Source: JAMCUI01 sp964520615 (GTDB lineage Bacteria; Patescibacteriota; Microgenomatia; 2-02-FULL-39-11). From it: 9,088 bases of DNA. Where the stretch lies: NCBI GenBank assembly GCA_964520615.1, contig CAZFNL010000086.1, positions 1-9,088 on the forward strand. The letters are read 5' to 3'. Each line of letters starts with the position of its first letter. The first letter of the stretch is position 1. This document shows positions 6,481 to 9,088 of the stretch, in pieces. Under the pieces are notes generated by a model. It was not told the origin of the DNA. It saw only the letters and a program-made list of their open reading frames with translations, and ran no database searches. The position numbers and the translations under genes were made by a program.

Positions 6481-6484
6481 CTAG

Positions 6485-6518
6485 TTTTAAGCCACTTTTA
6501 AACACTGGTCTTTAAAAT
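6485..6518 (+). promoter_or_regulatory. Second response-regulator operator and promoter
   Basis: TTTTAAGC (6485-6492) and TTTTAAAC (6496-6503), again with an 11-bp period, are followed 9 nt later by TAAAAT (6513-6518), with an ATG 8 nt further on. The 19-nt core is 17/19 identical to the operator at 4752-4770. It starts 5 nt after the kinase stop, so the small membrane protein gene can be induced on its own as well as by read-through. Confidence 0.68.
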
Positions 6519-6526
6519 TACTATAT

Positions 6527-6730
6527 ATGAGCAGATCTGCAAAAATAATTATCTACATCACAGTTGTTGTTCTTATTATTTTGGCTGGATTTCTGTTGCT
6601 TAGTAAACAAAGAGGAACTGAAAGATCACTCTTTGCTCCTGATAACCCTTCTCAAAACGCTTCTGGTTTGGAGCATTTAATACGTCCGCTTATGAATGGC
6701 GGCTTTCCCGGAAATGGTGGCGGTGGATAG
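6527..6730 (+). CDS. Small membrane protein with glycine-rich tail, putative response-regulator target
   Basis: A 67-residue protein of no family I recognise. A short basic N-terminus (MSRSAK) leads into one hydrophobic helix (about 7-25, IIIYITVVVLIILAGFLLL). A polar stretch follows (SKQRGTERSLFAPDNPSQNA), then GLEHLIRPLMNGG and a Gly-rich end, GGFPGNGGGG. It is expected to be anchored with its C-terminus outside the cytoplasm. It sits directly behind the kinase under its own copy of the regulator operator, with a -10 box 8 nt before the ATG, which supports this start. The next gene follows 52 nt later. The link to envelope sensing or stress is inferred from context only. Confidence 0.72.
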   Translation: MSRSAKIIIYITVVVLIILAGFLLLSKQRGTERSLFAPDNPSQNASGLEHLIRPLMNGGFPGNGGGG

Positions 6731-6782
6731 TATTTGCGATATTGATTTATTACGAATAATCTTTTTGTTGTAAGTCATACTT

Positions 6783-7226
6783 ATGAAACCAATTTATACA
6801 ATTTTCCTAGTTCTTATTGTTGCTTCGGTCGCGTTTTATGTTAGTAGGGTTTACCATAATAACCAATCTAATACAAGTATAAAAATTGGAACTAGCGATG
6901 GGCAGTTTCAAAACACTGGCAACAAAGAGAGTGAAATTCCCCAAAGCGGTGACCTTTGCGGTGGAACCGGTGGGAAAGGACAGATCGTCAGTGTGGAAAA
7001 TAACAAAATATTAATGAAGCGGAATGAAGGCGGTAATCTAATTATTCATATTACCAATCAGACAACAATCAAAACTTCCAACAACCCCAATTCGGCCTCC
7101 GAATCCGACTTGAAACCCGAAGACAGGATAACGATAGGTGGAAAATCCAATCCCGATGGCAGCTTTAACGCAAGAGTTGTTGTAGTCTGTTCTGATACTG
7201 CTCCCACAACTCAACAAGCGCAATGA
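6783..7226 (+). CDS. Membrane-anchored DUF5666-like protein
   Basis: A 147-residue protein. An N-terminal signal anchor (about 4-21, IYTIFLVLIVASVAFYVS) is followed by a polar Asn/Ser/Gly linker. A small beta domain (about 62-137) reads GGKGQIVSVENNKILMKR, NLIIHITNQTTIKT, then DLKPEDRITIGGKSNPDGSF and NARVVVVC. This G-x-(I/V)-x-S-V-x-x-N...GD(R/I)ItIgG...DGSfnA(R/T) layout matches DUF5666-like OB-fold domains of exported proteins. The only two cysteines, C59 and C136, flank the domain and could form a disulfide outside the cell. No lipobox is seen. It is probably co-transcribed with the gene at 6527 (52-nt gap, no clear promoter) and so part of the same two-component regulon. Confidence 0.76.
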   Translation: MKPIYTIFLVLIVASVAFYVSRVYHNNQSNTSIKIGTSDGQFQNTGNKESEIPQSGDLCGGTGGKGQIVSVENNKILMKRNEGGNLIIHITNQTTIKTSNNPNSASESDLKPEDRITIGGKSNPDGSFNARVVVVCSDTAPTTQQAQ

Positions 7227-7417
7227 GATGATTCAAAAAAGGACTTTTTGATGGGTTTATAGTATTCTTAAACTAGACTTCCAGTCTTTCGGGGACGGTT
7301 CTCACTTAGGCACGGTTTTGATAAAAAATATTTTACAACTTTTTTAAACAGACCAAATCTCATTTTATTAACGCCTCTTTTTTACCCTTGTCCATCCTTT
7401 CAGTTGTTTTTCCCTTC

Positions 7418-7686
7418 TCATGGATTCAATTCAGAAAAATATTCTTTTAGCATGGTCAATAATGTAGTTCTTCCCTTATTTGATTTCAAATATTTTTCCT
7501 TCTCTTGGCATCTTTCATATTCTTATATGCTTCATAGTGGATTAATTCCATAGGAATATATGGTTTTGTGGATTTATTTTCTCCGTTATTGTGGGAAGCG
7601 ACTCTTTGTTTCAGGTCTTCAGAGTAACCGATATAGATATAATTTTTTAACGAATTATTAAGGATGTAGACGTAATAAAATTTCAT
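7418..7686 (-). pseudogene. Single-domain GIY-YIG nuclease-like gene with a one-base frameshift
   Basis: The reading frame from the ATG at 7686 gives MKFYYVYILNNSLKNYIYIG, then YSEDLKQRVASHNNGENKST, KPYIPMELIHYEAYKNMKDA and KRRKNI, and stops at 7486 (66 aa). This is the start of a UvrC/YhbQ-like GIY-YIG protein: the first motif is YVYIL, the second YIG, with R28 in DLKQRV. The family normally continues RREKYLKSxxGR...LK. Exactly that, KYLKSNKGRTTLLTMLKEYF then SELNP, is encoded in the next frame down to a TGA at 7418. One missing base within AGAAGGAAAAATA (7491-7503) restores an 89-residue protein of normal length. It is either a decayed gene or a homopolymer sequencing error. The upstream in-frame extension to 7902 is translated tRNA and is rejected. 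It sits directly downstream of tRNA-Gln. Confidence 0.82.
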
Positions 7687-7695
7687 ATCCTTGCA

Positions 7696-7715
7696 CAGAT
7701 ACCATTCGGTATCTG
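7696..7715. repeat. Small perfect hairpin next to the GIY-YIG start
   Basis: CAGATACC-ATTC-GGTATCTG: an 8-bp stem with an ATTC loop, ending 10 nt upstream of the GIY-YIG ATG. It shares loop and outer stem sequence with the hairpin at 7744-7767, differing by paired (compensatory) changes. Confidence 0.65.
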
Positions 7716-7722
7716 GCTGCGT

Positions 7723-7794
7723 CACAAATCTGCCTTTGCTTCTGACAGATGCAATTCTGCATCTGTCTTTGGCGAAGCAAGGCGCAGACTTGTG
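7723..7794. repeat. Long two-part palindrome between tRNA-Gln and GIY-YIG
   Basis: Outer arms 7723-7742 and 7774-7794 pair over about 20 positions with roughly 3 interruptions (CACAA-TCTGC-TTGCTTC type). They enclose a perfect 10-bp inner hairpin, GACAGATGCA-ATTC-TGCATCTGTC (7744-7767). The segment is bracketed by GCTGCG at 7716-7721 and at 7799-7804, the latter being the tRNA 3' end. No T-tract follows on the tRNA strand, so it is not a standard intrinsic terminator. It resembles a REP/MITE-type mobile palindrome or a structured processing signal. Confidence 0.65.
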
Positions 7795-7799
7795 CCTTG

Positions 7800-7870
7800 C
7801 TGCGGGACTTGGATTCGAACCAAGATAACATCCTCCAGAGGGATGCGTACTACCGTTATACGATCCCGCA
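7800..7870 (-). tRNA. tRNA-Gln (anticodon CUG)
   Basis: Minus strand. Acceptor arms TGCGGGA / TCCCGCA are fully paired. The D-arm is GTAT-AACGGTA-GTAC and the anticodon stem CATCC / GGATG. The loop CTCTGGA gives anticodon CTG (decoding CAG). The variable loop is TTAT, and the T-arm is CTTGG-TTCGAAT-CCAAG. The U1-A72 pair and G73 discriminator are the usual bacterial tRNA-Gln identity features. CCA is not encoded (GCAA follows). A TAAAAT box at 7885-7880 would start transcription about 2-3 nt before the mature 5' end. Its 3' portion is repeated at 433-451 and 1592-1615. Confidence 0.95.
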
Positions 7871-7879
7871 GTTATGTAG

Positions 7880-7885
7880 ATTTTA
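7880..7885 (-). promoter_or_regulatory. -10 box of tRNA-Gln
   Basis: TAAAAT on the minus strand, 9 nt before the mature tRNA 5' end, implying an almost absent 5' leader. No convincing -35 hexamer at 17 nt. Confidence 0.35.
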
Positions 7886-7931
7886 TCAAAAAATGGGCAC
7901 AATTACATCTTCTGAAATCAATTTTTAATCC

Positions 7932-7973
7932 CTGACAATCTGGGTCTATTTTGTTTTATAATAGTATTGTCAG
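7932..7973 (+). promoter_or_regulatory. Putative promoter inside an inverted repeat, upstream of the sulfatase-like gene
   Basis: CTGACA (7932-7937) and a perfect TATAAT (7957-7962) are separated by a long 19-nt spacer. A perfect 8-bp inverted repeat, CTGACAAT (7932-7939) and ATTGTCAG (7966-7973), covers the -35 box and the expected start site. The leader to the ATG at 8033 would be about 64 nt with no Shine-Dalgarno sequence. Confidence 0.4.
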
Positions 7974-8032
7974 TTTCAGCTCTTTCTCAATGAGTTAAAG
8001 TAGACTTTTTCAGTTTTGACACTTTTATTCCC

Positions 8033-9088
8033 ATGTCTTTGCCAAATCCCAACAATTCGGTAAAAGGGTTCATAAATCGGGTGATTGATTATTTCCCGCT
8101 TTCCCCTGTTTTTCTTGCCGCCTCGGCAGTACTTTCACTTTTCTTACACAATATCGGCGAACTGACAATTGACCGTCTTTTTTTGCCCCTGGCCGCCTGC
8201 CTGCTGTTTGCACTTCTAGTGTCCTACCTGTCCAGATTTATCATGCACGAAATAAGAAAGGGAGACATCTTCTCCTCGGTTTTTATTATTCTCTTTTTTA
8301 CATACGGGGCTGCCTGGTCTGCAATCGGAGAATTCTCCATTGTTTTTGGAAAGATTGTCCTTGGCAAAAACCATCTGCTCCTTTCCATCTGGATATTAAT
8401 AATGATTGCGGCACTTATTTTTCTGGAAAGAACGCACCGTAAACTGCTGACGCTGAACAAATCCTTTCTTCTCATCGGTCTTGTCATGATTGTTTTTACC
8501 TCTTTTGGCATAGTCAATTACCAGCTGACCCAAAGAATGCATCCGGTAGAAACAAGCCGTCTGGCCCTTCCTAGCGTCAGGGAAACCTCAACAGGGCTAC
8601 CGGATGTCTACTATATAGTCCCCGACAGCTATGCTGCTCCGATCAACCTATCCACTTACTTTTCCTATGACGATTCCGCCTTTGTCTCATATCTCAAAAA
8701 TAAGGGCTTTTATCTGGCCGGTGGCAGCACATCAAACTATCCCACGACAGTCCTCTCGCTCTCCTCCACACTGAATATGGAATACATAGATTATCTCTCA
8801 TCACACCACAATTCTTCAGATATCTCCGTTGCCGCACCCCTGATACAAAACAGCAATGTCCTGCAGCTTTTCCGCACTCTTGGCTATAAGTATTACCAGA
8901 TGGGCTCGTGGTGGTGGCCCACTGGATACAACCCATTGGCCAGCGACAACTACAATATACAAAAGGAAAACCATCTTGGCATAAGCGTCTTTCCCTATGC
9001 CATCCTTGAGTCAACAGCGCTACAACCATTTCTTGATAGCATGATTCCAGAAAAGGTCATTGGTGAATCGGATGAAGACAAAAGAGAA
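8033..9088 (+). CDS. Multi-TM sulfatase / LTA-synthase-superfamily membrane protein (3' end outside window)
   Basis: 352 codons are visible and the frame is open at the right edge. The N-terminal third is membrane-embedded, with five hydrophobic segments at about 22-40, 47-66, 79-98, 114-132 and 143-161. After it the extracytoplasmic hydrolase domain begins at GLPDVYYIVPDSYA (188-201), where D198 is the first metal-binding aspartate of the alkaline phosphatase/sulfatase superfamily. SNYPTTVLSLSSTLN (234-248) contains the likely nucleophile region (T238/T239). The layout is that of LTA-synthase or phosphoethanolamine-transferase-like enzymes, which act on membrane or cell-surface lipids and glycans. 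The PDVYYI(V/I)xDSYA variant is common in CPR genomes. The remaining metal ligands lie beyond the window, so activity is untested. The ATG at 8033 starts the only sensible N-terminus; an upstream ATG at 7990 stops after two codons. Confidence 0.85.
   Translation, partial: MSLPNPNNSVKGFINRVIDYFPLSPVFLAASAVLSLFLHNIGELTIDRLFLPLAACLLFALLVSYLSRFIMHEIRKGDIFSSVFIILFFTYGAAWSAIGEFSIVFGKIVLGKNHLLLSIWILIMIAALIFLERTHRKLLTLNKSFLLIGLVMIVFTSFGIVNYQLTQRMHPVETSRLALPSVRETSTGLPDVYYIVPDSYAAPINLSTYFSYDDSAFVSYLKNKGFYLAGGSTSNYPTTVLSLSSTLNMEYIDYLSSHHNSSDISVAAPLIQNSNVLQLFRTLGYKYYQMGSWWWPTGYNPLASDNYNIQKENHLGISVFPYAILESTALQPFLDSMIPEKVIGESDEDKRE

Noticed and set aside
7233..7252. TCAAAAA-AGGAC-TTTTTGA stem after the DUF5666-like gene as an intrinsic terminator
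   Set aside because: The stem is almost pure A/T and no T-tract follows, so it is too weak to claim.
7687..7902. N-terminal extension of the GIY-YIG frame upstream of 7686
   Set aside because: It translates the palindrome and the tRNA-Gln gene; the family start is MKFYYVYIL at 7686.
8224..9029. Minus-strand frames of 97 and 111 codons at the right end
   Set aside because: Shadows of the plus-strand sulfatase-superfamily gene with clear TM segments and the PDVYYIVPDSYA motif.
1..9088. CRISPR array or ribosomal RNA
   Set aside because: No regularly spaced repeat series and no rRNA-like sequence seen on either strand.

Overview
The window looks like chromosomal DNA from an uncultivated bacterium, most likely of the Candidate Phyla Radiation (Patescibacteria, Microgenomates-like). 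That placement is inferred from gene content: a multi-TM sulfatase-superfamily protein of the 'PDVYYIVPDSYA' type, DUF4230 and DUF5666-like proteins, a single-domain GIY-YIG protein, and small genes lacking Shine-Dalgarno sequences. UGA is used as a normal stop, so the UGA-recoding CPR lineages are unlikely. The base composition is AT-rich. Promoters are sigma-70 type (TTGACA / 17 nt / TATAAT), and several place the -10 box only 6-9 nt before the ATG, which predicts leaderless mRNAs.

Layout. (1) 1-281, minus: the N-terminal part of a short-chain dehydrogenase, cut by the window edge. (2) 433-2043, minus: a decayed copy of a cupin gene, a SAM-dependent methyltransferase, then the intact cupin gene. 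The decayed copy keeps its promoter and 3' end but has lost its middle. Both cupin 3' ends abut a short fragment that matches the 3' end of the tRNA-Gln gene located 6-7 kb away in the same window. (3) 2056-3299, minus: a YdeI/OmdA-type protein and a DUF1579-like beta-barrel-type protein. (4) 3390-4432: an IS200-type element (tnpA only, with a hairpin at each end) between two decapitated genes that diverge from it: the C-terminal part of a DUF4230 protein and the C-terminal 45-50 residues of an unidentified protein. (5) 4752-7226, plus: an OmpR-family response regulator, an overlapping histidine kinase, a tiny glycine-tailed membrane protein and a membrane-anchored DUF5666-like protein. (6) 7418-7870, minus: a frameshifted GIY-YIG gene, a strongly structured palindromic segment and tRNA-Gln(CUG). 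(7) 8033 to the end, plus: an incomplete multi-TM sulfatase/LTA-synthase-superfamily gene.

The most coherent biology is in region 5. Nearly identical tandem octamers, TTTTAAGC with an 11-bp period, lie in the -35 position both before the response regulator and before the small membrane protein. This is the geometry of an OmpR/PhoB-family operator and suggests an autoregulated two-component system that activates a small envelope module. The most unusual genome architecture is the trio of tRNA-Gln 3'-end repeats in the same orientation (433, 1592, 7799), two of them attached to copies of the cupin gene. This could mark tandem integration at, or target duplication from, the tRNA gene. Together with the IS200, the broken genes and the frameshifted GIY-YIG, it marks the window as a recombination-prone accessory region.
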